From Caldisericia bacterium (GTDB taxonomy: Bacteria > Caldisericota > Caldisericia > B22-G15): a stretch of DNA of 30,004 nucleotides. The stretch lies in NCBI GenBank assembly GCA_021158845.1, contig JAGGSY010000086.1:1-30004 (forward strand). The letters run 5' to 3'. The notes below the pieces were generated by a model. The model was not told where the DNA came from. It searched no databases and worked only from the letters and a program-made list of their open reading frames with translations. Numbering within the stretch: position 1 is the stretch's first letter; every line of letters begins with the position of its first letter. The position numbers and the translations under genes were made by a program. Shown here one piece after another: positions 16,334 to 24,164 of this stretch.

Positions 16334-17343
16334 GGATTTACCACATATGTGTATTCATCAAAGTAGAGGTCTCTCCCCCAATCCACCTCTCCTTTAATCT
16401 TTATTACCTTTTCTCCAACAAGTTCCACTCTGAAGAGATGGGAATTGTACCATAAAGTTTTTGGATTTCCTAATTTGAAGGGATTTTCCTTTATTATAGG
16501 TAGGTCACTTTCCAGTATGTCCCCCTCTCCAAGAGAGTACCATGAGAATTTTCTTACAACATCTGTTATGACGAGGTTCATTTCAAGAAGAGACTTTTCA
16601 ATGGCAAGCCACTTTTTCATATCTGATTCTATGGTTGTTAGTCCAAAGTAGCCAGAACTTCCCACTCCTTTTACTCCCTCAAGAAGTCTTGAGATAAACA
16701 ACTCTATCCCTTTTACCGTCTCAACAGGGTCTGTGAAGAATACATCAAATTTTCCCTTCAATTCCTCTGGTATCTCCCACCTTGCATCGTATCTTATAGC
16801 TTTAAGGTTGCTTAAGCCCTTCTCTTTGCTAATTCTATCTATGAAATTTACAAGCCTTTCATCAACTTCAAGTACCACTATTTCTTCTGGTAGTTTTGAT
16901 AGTGCAAATAGAATCCCCATAAGGTCGTCATCACCGAGTATGAGTATCTTTTTCTTATATATATCCCCCCTCTCTAACATGTAAAGCATTCTCGCAAGGG
17001 CAGTGTCAGAATCAACTACTCCCTGGTCGTATAGAGTTGTAGGTCTTGGTCTTTCCTTTGCAATGTTGTTATACTCATTAAGTAGGTTTCTCCAACGATC
17101 TTTTTCGTCAACTACTCCTCTTCCTTTACATTCACTGCATCTATAGGAAGTGGAAACAATTTCTGGTAAGGGATTTTTTACATAGAATTTCTCATTTCTC
17201 TCTTCTATTATTCCATCCTTTATTAATGTTCCTATGGCATCTATTACCTCTTTTGCAGAATAGTTTGAAAAGGATACTATACTCCAGAAATCTTTTCCTC
17301 CTCTTGAAAGAAATCTTATTATTTCTTCTTTCACTCTCTCCAT
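16330..17343 (-). CDS. bpsA: BpsA, branched-chain polyamine synthase
   Basis: This 337-residue aminopropyltransferase matches BpsA (DUF43), which adds aminopropyl groups to spermidine to make N4-branched polyamines in hyperthermophiles. An N-terminal winged-helix-like part (1-60) and a CSEC pair (Cys69, Cys72) come before the Rossmann domain. Signature motifs are LGDDDLMGI (136-144) and the active-site DPVET (205-209), where Thermococcus has DPPET. The start has AAGGAGG. A 49-base gap separates it from the AEC transporter gene, the largest in the operon, and holds TATAAT-like hexamers. The gene supports growth at high temperature. Confidence 0.86.
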   Translation of the reverse strand: MERVKEEIIRFLSRGGKDFWSIVSFSNYSAKEVIDAIGTLIKDGIIEERNEKFYVKNPLPEIVSTSYRCSECKGRGVVDEKDRWRNLLNEYNNIAKERPRPTTLYDQGVVDSDTALARMLYMLERGDIYKKKILILGDDDLMGILFALSKLPEEIVVLEVDERLVNFIDRISKEKGLSNLKAIRYDARWEIPEELKGKFDVFFTDPVETVKGIELFISRLLEGVKGVGSSGYFGLTTIESDMKKWLAIEKSLLEMNLVITDVVRKFSWYSLGEGDILESDLPIIKENPFKLGNPKTLWYNSHLFRVELVGEKVIKIKGEVDWGRDLYFDEYTYVVNP

Positions 17344-17375
17344 TTATTCCTCCTTTTTATATCTTTACAGGAAAA

Positions 17376-17397
17376 ATTATAACATAAGGTTATTATA
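17376..17397 (-). promoter_or_regulatory. Possible internal promoter before bpsA-alr
   Basis: Two TATAAT hexamers on the minus strand (17397-17392 and 17381-17376) lie in the only sizeable gap of the long operon, one over the AEC stop codon. I could not find a good -35 for either. The gap is AT-rich, so chance is a real alternative. Confidence 0.27.
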
Positions 17398-18280
17398 GAA
17401 GTATATTGCTAAGCAATGTTAATGTTAAAGGGGAGAGTAATGTTGTTAAGGTAACCCCTTTGGTAAGTAGTTTCTTATCAAGCCCTATCTCTGCTCCAAA
17501 GATGGTTGATGCCATCATTGTTGGCATCATTCCCTGAAGAAGGGATGGTTTAAGTATAAAGGGTTCCAATCTTAGAACAGAGGATATGAGGAGTATTATA
17601 AAAGGGAAAATCAAAAGTTTAAATACACTCACAGGTAAAAGATACTTTATCTCCTTTGGTTTAATGTTGAGTTCAAGGTTTATGCCAAGGTAAAGCATTA
17701 CAAGAGGACTTATAGTATATTTTAGAAGGATGAGGGGCTCCATGATTAAACTCGGTATTGTAAAATTCCTCAAAATTAATCCTATTATAAAGGCAAAAAA
17801 TGGTGGTGATATAAAGAATTTTTTAATTCCCCCTCTATCTCCTCCTCCAATGTGGGCAAGTACGGGAAGGAGAAATATTAGAAAGAAGTAGAAGTTTATT
17901 TGATCAAAGAGTATTCCATAAGGCAAGGAAGTGTTTCCTAAAACATGTTCTATGAGAGGATAACCCAGAAAAGCAGTATTACCCATAACTCCAGAGAGTA
18001 TAATTGATGCTCTCATTTTTTTATCTTTTGTTAAAAGGAGTCCTGTAATAAATAAAAGGAAAAACTGAACTATCATAGCCAGAGGAACCATGATAAAAAG
18101 TAGAAAAAATTTCCCTTCAAATTTTGATGAGGTTAGAGAGACAAATATGAGAGCTGGCAAAGATATGTTGAATATGATTTTCTTGAGAAGCTCTCCATCC
18201 TTTTCAGTAAAAAACTTAATCCGCTTTAGAATAAATCCGAGCAGTATTATTATTAAAAAGGATACTATTTTATTTATCAT
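17393..18280 (-). CDS. AEC family transporter (auxin efflux carrier-like permease)
   Basis: A 295-residue, very hydrophobic protein with about ten predicted membrane segments in the two-halves arrangement of the auxin efflux carrier (PF03547) family: FILKRIKFF, LPALIFVSL, GVMGNTAFLGYPLI in the first half; SPLVMLYLGINLELN and MPTMMASTIFGAEIG in the second. Bacterial members move malate, other organic acids or amino acids; the substrate cannot be read. I place the start at ATG 18280 rather than the upstream TTG at 18286. Either way it overlaps the end of the CbiX-like gene, by 11 or 17 bases. Confidence 0.85.
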   Translation of the reverse strand: MINKIVSFLIIILLGFILKRIKFFTEKDGELLKKIIFNISLPALIFVSLTSSKFEGKFFLLFIMVPLAMIVQFFLLFITGLLLTKDKKMRASIILSGVMGNTAFLGYPLIEHVLGNTSLPYGILFDQINFYFFLIFLLPVLAHIGGGDRGGIKKFFISPPFFAFIIGLILRNFTIPSLIMEPLILLKYTISPLVMLYLGINLELNIKPKEIKYLLPVSVFKLLIFPFIILLISSVLRLEPFILKPSLLQGMMPTMMASTIFGAEIGLDKKLLTKGVTLTTLLSPLTLTLLSNILL

Positions 18281-18785
18281 TATCAAACCGCTCTATCTGT
18301 TTTATAATAAAATCTGCAATCTCCTCTTCTGGGTATGGCCATGCATATATGATCTCTGCTTCTGGATGTAAAATCTTAGAAAATTCAAGTCTCTCTTTTA
18401 TTTCAATTTCACATACTCTATCACCTGGAATGATCATAACTGGAGCCACTATTATCCTTTTACATCCATTTTTCACCGCTCTGTCAATTGCTTCAGTTAT
18501 TGATGGAGAACAATAATCATAAAATCCAAAATAGATTGAAGTTCCTGCATTTCTCATAATATGAGAAATTACATCAAAAAATCCTTCCCAGTACTCATCG
18601 TTTCTGTTGTTTCTCTTCCATTTTCTTAACGATTCATTAAGTTCTTCGAATCTGTCTGACTCCTCTTTGGATAGAATTTCACCACCTATGATTTTCGCCT
18701 TTAGACTAAAATACTCTCCAAGTTCTTTTCTTGGGAAATCTGTAGGAATATCTCCCCTTCCTATGATCACATAACACTTCTTCAT
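18270..18785 (-). CDS. CbiX-like chelatase-fold protein lacking the metal-binding histidines
   Basis: This 171-residue protein follows the single-domain CbiX/sirohydrochlorin chelatase pattern: an N-terminal strand, PTDFPRKEL, a long helical insert, YCSPSITEAIDRAVKNG, IIVAPVMIIPG and IIYAWP. The family normally has HG near the N-terminus and a His after the PG segment. Here the corresponding residues are Arg10 (GRGD) and Arg123 (GDRV). If my alignment is right, it should not bind cobalt or iron in the usual way and may be a regulator or a different enzyme. It overlaps yjbQ by four bases and the AEC gene by 11. No cobalamin or haem genes are nearby. Confidence 0.68.
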   Translation of the reverse strand: MKKCYVIIGRGDIPTDFPRKELGEYFSLKAKIIGGEILSKEESDRFEELNESLRKWKRNNRNDEYWEGFFDVISHIMRNAGTSIYFGFYDYCSPSITEAIDRAVKNGCKRIIVAPVMIIPGDRVCEIEIKERLEFSKILHPEAEIIYAWPYPEEEIADFIIKQIERFDNDK

Positions 18786-19180
18786 CCCCCCACCACCTTG
18801 ACAAAGACCTTCCTTGTTCTCGGCCCATCAAATTCAAGAAAGAATATGCCCTGCCATGTTCCGAGAAGGATCTCTCCATCTTCAATGATTATCTCCCTTG
18901 AAGAACCAATTATAGATGACTTTATGTGTGAATCGGCGTTACCTTCAAGGTGGGTATAATCTCCGTGGTGTGGAATAAGTTTTGAGAGTGTTGAAAGAAC
19001 ATCCCTCATAACAGAGGGATCTGCATTCTCATTTATTGTAATTGCGGCAGTGGTGTGTGGAACAAAAACAACACAGATTCCATCTCTCACCCCTGACCCT
19101 CTAACAACACTCCTTACCTCTTCTGTAATATCCATAGCTTCAATCCTTCTTGTCGTTCTTACCGATATAGTTTTTAACAT
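18782..19180 (-). CDS. YjbQ/UPF0047 family protein
   Basis: This 132-residue protein matches the YjbQ family, a small trimeric metal-binding protein with weak thiamine-phosphate synthase activity reported for E. coli YjbQ. HTTAAITINENADPSV, HHGDYTHLEGNADSHIKSS and GTWQGIFFLE are the family blocks. I keep the ATG at 19180: it has AAAGGAGGAAGAGG upstream and preserves the first beta strand. It makes a 41-base overlap with the HD-GYP gene, long for this window. A second ATG at 19135, with AAGGA eight bases upstream, would avoid the overlap but remove the strand. Its physiological role is unclear. Confidence 0.9.
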   Translation of the reverse strand: MLKTISVRTTRRIEAMDITEEVRSVVRGSGVRDGICVVFVPHTTAAITINENADPSVMRDVLSTLSKLIPHHGDYTHLEGNADSHIKSSIIGSSREIIIEDGEILLGTWQGIFFLEFDGPRTRKVFVKVVGG

Positions 19181-20435
19181 TTTCCTCTTCCTCCTTTAAT
19201 ATCTCTATGGCAGCCCTACCAACATCCTCTCTCCAATACCTCCCCAAAAATTTTTTAATCTCCTCAATTATTTCTCTCCTTGTTTTTCTTTCGGCATAAG
19301 GTCTTCCAGCTATCATAGACTCTATAGTGTCAGAAATTGCAATTATTTGAGATTCAACAGGAATCTCCTCCCCTGTTAATCCAAGGGGATAACCTGAACC
19401 ATCAAGCCTTTCATGATGAAATCTTGCCCATAGCGCTATATTTTTGAAGGAATTCACCTGGGATATAATCTTGTAACTCCAGTCTGGATGTTTCTTTATC
19501 TCTTCATACTCATAGGGGGTAAGGGACCCTGCCTTTCTAAGTATTGTCTCGCTTATGGCTATCTTTCCTATATCGTGAAGAAGTGAAGCTATCTTTATTT
19601 TTTTTATTTTTTCATCGGTAAAATTCATCTTCTCTGCTATTTTTTTGGCATAGTATGCAACTCCAATACTATGACCTTTGGTAAATGGATCCTTTGCCTC
19701 AAGTGCTGATACAAATACATTCAGGAACTCATCTGTGAATCTTTCAATATCTCTTCTCTTTGCATACTCTGTGAGGAATGTATGGAGTATATGAACAATC
19801 ATCTCAATCATTGGATAAAATTCTTCTACCTTTTCCTTACTTACAGGTTCCTTAAATTTTATGTATATCTGTGTTTTAGCCCCTATATCCTTTGTTTCCC
19901 ATATCACCCTTGCTATATCAAACTTAACACTAAGTTCAAGATTATCTAATATGGATTTTAGATTTTCACAGTGAAAATCTCTTCCAAAAGAGCCCTCATA
20001 CTTCTCGTTGTTGTATGTAAAACAGATTTTACAACCTTCAAAATTTGCCATTAGAGAAAGTTCTTTGGAAAGCATGGGGAGTAGCTTGTTAATGGAGATG
20101 TTGAGGGTAAATACATCTAAAAGTTCAGGCAATTGTCTCAGTATCGCCATTGTCTTTTTAAGGTTTGTATTTTCACTTTCAACCGTGCATATCATGTTAA
20201 CAATATTCAAGAATTTGTTAACAGTCAATTTATCTATTGGAGAAAATTCATTTTCTCTATTTAGTATAATTTCAGCTTCTCCATCTCTTCTGAGTACTTT
20301 TTTAGCCTCTTCTTTTAAAGATCCAAGCTCAATAAATTTCCCGCATTTATTCAAACTTATGTAGTTCAACCTTAAAAGTTTCTTAATTACATAGAGAAGG
20401 TCTGTTAGTTCAAAGTCCAGAAGATTATCATCCAT
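19140..20435 (-). CDS. HD-GYP domain protein (probable cyclic-di-GMP phosphodiesterase)
   Basis: This 431-residue protein has a C-terminal HD-GYP domain (about 235-420) with HDIGK (His287, Asp288) and the defining HHERLDGSGYP (340-350). Such domains hydrolyse cyclic di-GMP to GMP. The N-terminal 230 residues look like a divergent sensory domain, perhaps GAF-like; they contain Cys83, Cys135, Cys138 and Cys156 but I recognise no clear ligand motif. No membrane segment is visible, so it is cytoplasmic. It overlaps the dehydrogenase gene by 8 bases and yjbQ by 41. The signal it senses is unknown. Confidence 0.88.
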   Translation of the reverse strand: MDDNLLDFELTDLLYVIKKLLRLNYISLNKCGKFIELGSLKEEAKKVLRRDGEAEIILNRENEFSPIDKLTVNKFLNIVNMICTVESENTNLKKTMAILRQLPELLDVFTLNISINKLLPMLSKELSLMANFEGCKICFTYNNEKYEGSFGRDFHCENLKSILDNLELSVKFDIARVIWETKDIGAKTQIYIKFKEPVSKEKVEEFYPMIEMIVHILHTFLTEYAKRRDIERFTDEFLNVFVSALEAKDPFTKGHSIGVAYYAKKIAEKMNFTDEKIKKIKIASLLHDIGKIAISETILRKAGSLTPYEYEEIKKHPDWSYKIISQVNSFKNIALWARFHHERLDGSGYPLGLTGEEIPVESQIIAISDTIESMIAGRPYAERKTRREIIEEIKKFLGRYWREDVGRAAIEILKEEEENVKNYIGKNDKKD

Positions 20436-21447
20436 TCTCGATCATCTCCTTGTATGGAGTGACGATTATTTTAAAATGCTCCTTTTTGTTCGTCTCAAGC
20501 TCTATAAAACCCTCTTCCTCAATATCATCAAGAAGAATCTTTTTTGTTATAATCCTGCTTAAATCAATCTCTCCATTCGAAATTATAGACACAGCTTTCT
20601 CAAAATCTGGTGGAGTGTAGAGGTACGATGTAGATATTGAGAGTTCTCTGGTTAAAGCATCAAGGATGTTTAATGTTATTGGAATATAATGAATTCCAAA
20701 AATTACAACTTTTCCACCTGGATCAACATACTTTATGGAAGCTTTTATCGGATCTGAAGATTGGATTGCTTCAATACTTGCCCCAGCAACCTCAAAAACT
20801 GTGTCAAACTTCTCACTTTCACTCTCAAGGATTCTAAATCCCATCTCTTTAGCCATCTCTCTCCTTTCTTCAATAACCTCAAGAACAGTTACATCTCCTC
20901 CCATATTTCTTAAAAACTGCGCCATAATGTATCCAACTGTTCCAAAACCAATTACAAGAAACTTCTCTCCAACCCCCATTAAAGAAGCATGGATAATAGC
21001 TGCCATAGGTTCTGCAAAGACAAGGAGTTCTGGATTTATATCTTTTGGAGCTTTGTAAACATTTCTTCTATTTAAAACAATCTCTTCTCTAAATCCACCA
21101 TCATGGGTGATACCTAAATACCCCCCATTTAAACAAAGATTCTCTCTTCCATTGATACAGTACTTACATTTTCCACAATAGATAAGAGGAGAGACGAAGA
21201 CAAGATCACCAACCTCAAGATCGTTGATATTCTCTCCAACCTCAACTATCTCTCCACCAAACTCATGTCCTGGAATTATAGGTCTATTCTTTGGATAGAG
21301 GATGGGACCCCTTACAAATTCTATAAGATCAGTGGTGCATATTCCACACCAGAGGATCTTTACCCTTACCTCATCCTTTCCTACATCCTTCCTTTCATCT
21401 TCCTCTACTCTTATGTCTCTTCTTCTATAGTATCTTAAAACCTTCAT
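20428..21447 (-). CDS. Zinc-dependent medium-chain dehydrogenase
   Basis: This 339-residue protein is an MDR-family NAD(P)-dependent alcohol/polyol dehydrogenase. Catalytic-zinc ligands are Cys37 (CGICTTD), His61-Glu62 (GHEFGG) and Glu146 (FAEP). The structural-zinc lobe has Cys91, Cys94, Cys97 and Cys105. The Rossmann motif GFGTVG is at 167-172. It resembles the sorbitol/butanediol/threonine dehydrogenase branch, but substrate cannot be assigned. AGAAGGAT precedes the start, which overlaps the plsY stop in an ATGA. There is no metabolic link to its neighbours that I can see. Confidence 0.9.
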   Translation of the reverse strand: MKVLRYYRRRDIRVEEDERKDVGKDEVRVKILWCGICTTDLIEFVRGPILYPKNRPIIPGHEFGGEIVEVGENINDLEVGDLVFVSPLIYCGKCKYCINGRENLCLNGGYLGITHDGGFREEIVLNRRNVYKAPKDINPELLVFAEPMAAIIHASLMGVGEKFLVIGFGTVGYIMAQFLRNMGGDVTVLEVIEERREMAKEMGFRILESESEKFDTVFEVAGASIEAIQSSDPIKASIKYVDPGGKVVIFGIHYIPITLNILDALTRELSISTSYLYTPPDFEKAVSIISNGEIDLSRIITKKILLDDIEEEGFIELETNKKEHFKIIVTPYKEMIENG

Positions 21448-22049
21448 ATCCTTCTCTCTTTAATCCATTTTACAATACTTCTTCCGTGCCTCAAGACTTG
21501 GATGAGAATCAGAAATGCAAGAAATACAAATGTGTATAGATTCTCTCGAAAGACAATAATAAGAATAAAACCCACAAAGTACGATACTGCACCTGCTCCT
21601 ACAAGAGGTGTTAAACCTGGAACGACCCCTTTTTTTCTTATCTTGCCATATAAAAAGAGAGCAAGGAACACAAAAGCCACAATCAATGTTTCAACTGGAA
21701 TAATAGAAAAAGCAGCTCCGAGACTTGTGGATAAACCTCCGCCTCCCCTAAACTTAAGAAATATGGACCAGTTATGTCCCACAACTGGAAGAATGGCACA
21801 GAGAATTACAATAATTGGATGAAGATTTAACTTCATGGCAAGGAATGGAGGAATAAATCCCTTTGAAAAATCCAGGATAAATGTTGTTATTCCCCAGAAT
21901 GGAGAAACCTCACGGAACACATTTGCAGCTCCTGGATTCCTACTTCCAACCTCTCTTATATCTATACCCTTTACAAGCTTTCCAATTATATAGGCAAAGG
22001 GGATAGAGCCTATAAAGTAAGATGAGACAATTAAAACAATGTATTTCAT
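21444..22049 (-). CDS. plsY: PlsY, glycerol-3-phosphate acyltransferase
   Basis: This 201-residue integral membrane enzyme transfers an acyl group from acyl phosphate to glycerol-3-phosphate, the first step of phospholipid synthesis. GSIPFAYIIGK (14-24), GSRNPGAANVFR (35-46) and GHNWSIFLKFRGGGGLST are the three conserved loops; the last usually reads GGKG, here GGGG. I chose ATG 22049: the protein then starts at the first membrane helix, and the longer frame (TTG at 22085) runs back through the promoter. The ATG lies seven bases after a TATAAT and has no ribosome site, suggesting a leaderless mRNA. First gene of the long minus-strand operon. Confidence 0.93.
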   Translation of the reverse strand: MKYIVLIVSSYFIGSIPFAYIIGKLVKGIDIREVGSRNPGAANVFREVSPFWGITTFILDFSKGFIPPFLAMKLNLHPIIVILCAILPVVGHNWSIFLKFRGGGGLSTSLGAAFSIIPVETLIVAFVFLALFLYGKIRKKGVVPGLTPLVGAGAVSYFVGFILIIVFRENLYTFVFLAFLILIQVLRHGRSIVKWIKERRI

Positions 22050-22056
22050 GGATATA

Positions 22057-22085
22057 ATTATAGTATCCCCTTGACAAACATGCAA
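22057..22085 (-). promoter_or_regulatory. plsY operon promoter, apparently leaderless
   Basis: On the minus strand TTGCAT (-35, 22085-22080) and a perfect TATAAT (-10, 22062-22057) are 17 bases apart. Seven bases separate the -10 from the plsY ATG, so transcription should begin at or next to the start codon. The elements interleave with those of the divergent groESL promoter: each -35 lies inside the spacer of the other, so only one polymerase can bind at a time. Confidence 0.62.
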
Positions 22086-22098
22086 TGGTTTGTATAAT
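22071..22098 (+). promoter_or_regulatory. groESL sigma-A-type promoter
   Basis: Perfect TTGACA (22071-22076) and TATAAT (22093-22098) hexamers at 16-base spacing. Transcription would begin near 22105, just before the CIRCE element, so HrcA bound there would block initiation or escape. Confidence 0.85.
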
Positions 22099-22109
22099 TT
22101 AATTTGAAA

Positions 22110-22136
22110 TTAGCACTCACAATCTTTAAGTGCTAA
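22110..22136 (+). promoter_or_regulatory. CIRCE element (HrcA operator) of groESL
   Basis: TTAGCACTC, nine bases, then AAGTGCTAA. The consensus is TTAGCACTC-N9-GAGTGCTAA, so the left arm is perfect and the right arm has one mismatch (G to A at 22128). It lies between promoter and groES ribosome site. This predicts an hrcA gene elsewhere and heat induction of groESL. Confidence 0.9.
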
Positions 22137-22152
22137 AAAAGGAGGTGAAGGT

Positions 22153-22440
22153 ATGAAGCTTAAACCAATTGGTGACAAGATTGTTGTTGAACCCGAGAAG
22201 GAAGAGGAAGTTACAAAATCTGGCATTGTTTTACCTGATACTGCCAAGGAAAAACCTCAGAAGGGAAAAGTCATAGCTGTTGGACCAGGCAAGGTTCTTG
22301 ATAATGGTGAGAGAAGCCCAATGGAGGTCAAAGAGGGGGACACGGTAATTTATTCAAAATATGCTGGAACTGAGGTAAAGATTGATGATAAAGAGTATCT
22401 AATTCTCTCTCAGAGGGATATTTTAGCCATTGTTGAATAA
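22153..22440 (+). CDS. groS: Co-chaperonin GroES
   Basis: This 95-residue protein is the heptameric lid of the GroEL chamber. MKLKPIGDKIVVEP, the mobile loop EEVTKSGIVLPDTAKEKPQ (17-35), GKVIAVGPGK (37-46), GDTVIYSKYAGTEV and the C-terminal LSQRDILAIVE are all standard. GGAGG precedes the ATG. It is controlled by the CIRCE element just upstream and is followed 16 bases later by groEL with its own GGAGG site. Confidence 0.98.
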   Translation: MKLKPIGDKIVVEPEKEEEVTKSGIVLPDTAKEKPQKGKVIAVGPGKVLDNGERSPMEVKEGDTVIYSKYAGTEVKIDDKEYLILSQRDILAIVE

Positions 22441-22456
22441 ATAAGGAGGTGAGAAG

Positions 22457-24073
22457 ATGGCAGCAAAAAACATAATTTTTGATGAAGATGCAAGAAAGAA
22501 ACTCCTTGATGGTGTTGATAAAGTTGCAGATACAGTTAAAGTAACTCTCGGACCAACAGCAAGACATGTTGTCCTTGAGAGGAAATTTGGTTCTCCTGTA
22601 GTTTCAGATGATGGTGTATCCATTGCCAAAGAGATTGAGCTTAAGGACCCGTTTGAGAATCTTGGTGCACAACTCTTGAAGGAGGTTGCATCAAAAACCA
22701 ACGATGTTGCCGGAGATGGAACAACTACTGCGACAGTTCTTGCCCAATCAATGGTTCATCAGGGACTTAAGCTTGTATCTGCTGGTGCAAATCCTGTAAT
22801 GCTTAAGAAGGGAATGGATGAGGCGGTAAATAAAGTTGTAGATTATATAAAGAGCACAGCAAAGAAGGTTGATGACAAGAAAACAATTGCAGAGGTAGCA
22901 ACAGTCTCTTCAAAGGATGAGAGAATAGGAGAGGCTATAGCCAATGCAATGGAGAAGGTTGGAAAAGATGGAGTTATCACAGTAGAAGAGTGGCAGGGAT
23001 TAGACATAAAGGTGGAGGTTGTTGAGGGAATGCAGTTTGATAGAGGATATATCTCTCCATACTTTATAACAGATGCTGAGAGAATGGAAGTGGAGCTCAA
23101 GGAGCCATACATAGTTATTACAGATAAAAAGATCTCGTCTATTCAGGAATTCCTTCCATTACTTGAAAAGATTGTTCAGACAGGAAAACCATTCCTTGTA
23201 ATTGCAGAGGATGTTGAGGGTGAAGCACTTGCAACCCTTGTTGTAAACAAGGTAAGGGGAACATTCCAGTGTTGTGCAGTTAAGGCACCAGGTTTTGGTG
23301 ATAGAAGAAAAGAGATGCTCAGAGACATTGCCATATTAACTGGTGGTCAGGTTATCTCTCAGGATCTTGGTATAAAGTTTGAAAATGTTACCCTTGATAT
23401 GCTTGGAAGGGCAGACAAGGTGAAGGTTGACAAAGAGAATACAACCATTGTTGGAGGAAAGGGAGATAAGAAAGACATTGAAGCAAGAATTGCTCAGATA
23501 AAGAAGCAGATCGAGGAGACAAAATCAGATTATGATAGAGAAAAACTTCAGGAGAGACTTGCAAAACTCTCAGGTGGTGTTGCCATAATAAGGGTTGGAG
23601 CAGCAACAGAGACAGAGATGAAGGAGAGGAAACATAGAGTTGAGGATGCTGTTTCTGCTACAAAGGCAGCTGTAGAGGAAGGAGTTGTTCCTGGTGGTGG
23701 AGTAGTTTATGTAAATGCTCAAAAGGTTCTTGATTCCGTAAAGAATGATAACACAGACTACATGGCAGGAGTGAACATTGTGAGGAAAGCTCTTGAGGAG
23801 CCAATGAGACTCATTGCAGATAATGCAGGAGAGAAGGGTGTAATGATAGTAGAGAAGATCAAAGAGGCAGAGGATGGAGTTGGATTTAATGCCATGACTC
23901 ATAAGATAGAGGATCTTACTAAAGCAGGAATTATTGATCCTGCAAAGGTTACAAGGTCTGCTCTCCAGAATGCGGAATCAATTGCATCTCTCCTTCTAAC
24001 AACTGAGGCAGCAGTTGCTGAAATTCCAGAGAAGGAGAAACCTCAAACTCCACCAATGCCCCCAGAGTATTAA
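22457..24073 (+). CDS. groL: Chaperonin GroEL
   Basis: This 538-residue protein is the 60-kDa chaperonin, which folds proteins in an ATP-driven double ring with GroES. The ATP-site block with AGDGTTTATVL, the apical-domain helices and the equatorial VVPGGGVVY are intact. The C-terminal tail ends in PQTPPMPPEY instead of the flexible GGM repeats of many GroELs, as in several other thermophile and anaerobe chaperonins. A strong terminator follows 20 bases after the stop codon. Confidence 0.98.
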   Translation: MAAKNIIFDEDARKKLLDGVDKVADTVKVTLGPTARHVVLERKFGSPVVSDDGVSIAKEIELKDPFENLGAQLLKEVASKTNDVAGDGTTTATVLAQSMVHQGLKLVSAGANPVMLKKGMDEAVNKVVDYIKSTAKKVDDKKTIAEVATVSSKDERIGEAIANAMEKVGKDGVITVEEWQGLDIKVEVVEGMQFDRGYISPYFITDAERMEVELKEPYIVITDKKISSIQEFLPLLEKIVQTGKPFLVIAEDVEGEALATLVVNKVRGTFQCCAVKAPGFGDRRKEMLRDIAILTGGQVISQDLGIKFENVTLDMLGRADKVKVDKENTTIVGGKGDKKDIEARIAQIKKQIEETKSDYDREKLQERLAKLSGGVAIIRVGAATETEMKERKHRVEDAVSATKAAVEEGVVPGGGVVYVNAQKVLDSVKNDNTDYMAGVNIVRKALEEPMRLIADNAGEKGVMIVEKIKEAEDGVGFNAMTHKIEDLTKAGIIDPAKVTRSALQNAESIASLLLTTEAAVAEIPEKEKPQTPPMPPEY

Positions 24074-24094
24074 TAGATAATTAGGTGAAATTTT

Positions 24095-24123
24095 AAGCCC
24101 CTGAACATTCAGGGGCTTTTTTC
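24095..24123 (+). terminator. Rho-independent terminator after groEL
   Basis: A 10-bp stem (AAGCCCCTGA at 24095-24104 with TCAGGGGCTT at 24109-24118) with a 4-base loop, running into a T-rich tract (24117-24122). It ends the groESL transcript. Confidence 0.93.
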
Positions 24124-24139
24124 TTTTACAAAGTAGTTA

Positions 24140-24145
24140 TATAAT
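24140..24145 (+). promoter_or_regulatory. Possible -10 element of the PII-like/antiporter operon
   Basis: A perfect TATAAT lies 20 bases before the ATG of the PII-like gene, just after the groEL terminator, where a new promoter is expected. The -35 at 17 bases would fall in the terminator T-tract (TTTTTT-like) and is weak. The AAGGAGG ribosome site follows at about 24154, so the leader would be very short. Confidence 0.38.
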
Positions 24146-24164
24146 TTCACTGAAAGGAGGTAAT

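Noticed and set aside
17406..17416. Palindrome TTGCTAAGCAA at the end of the AEC gene, as a terminator
   Set aside because: No loop and no T-tract; too short to form a stable hairpin.
22050..22085. N-terminal extension of PlsY from TTG 22085
   Set aside because: It would translate the plsY promoter; the membrane helix begins at ATG 22049.
22075..22092. Inverted repeat CAAAC-N8-GTTTG between the divergent promoters, as an operator
   Set aside because: Five-base arms only, lying in promoter elements; CIRCE explains groESL control.
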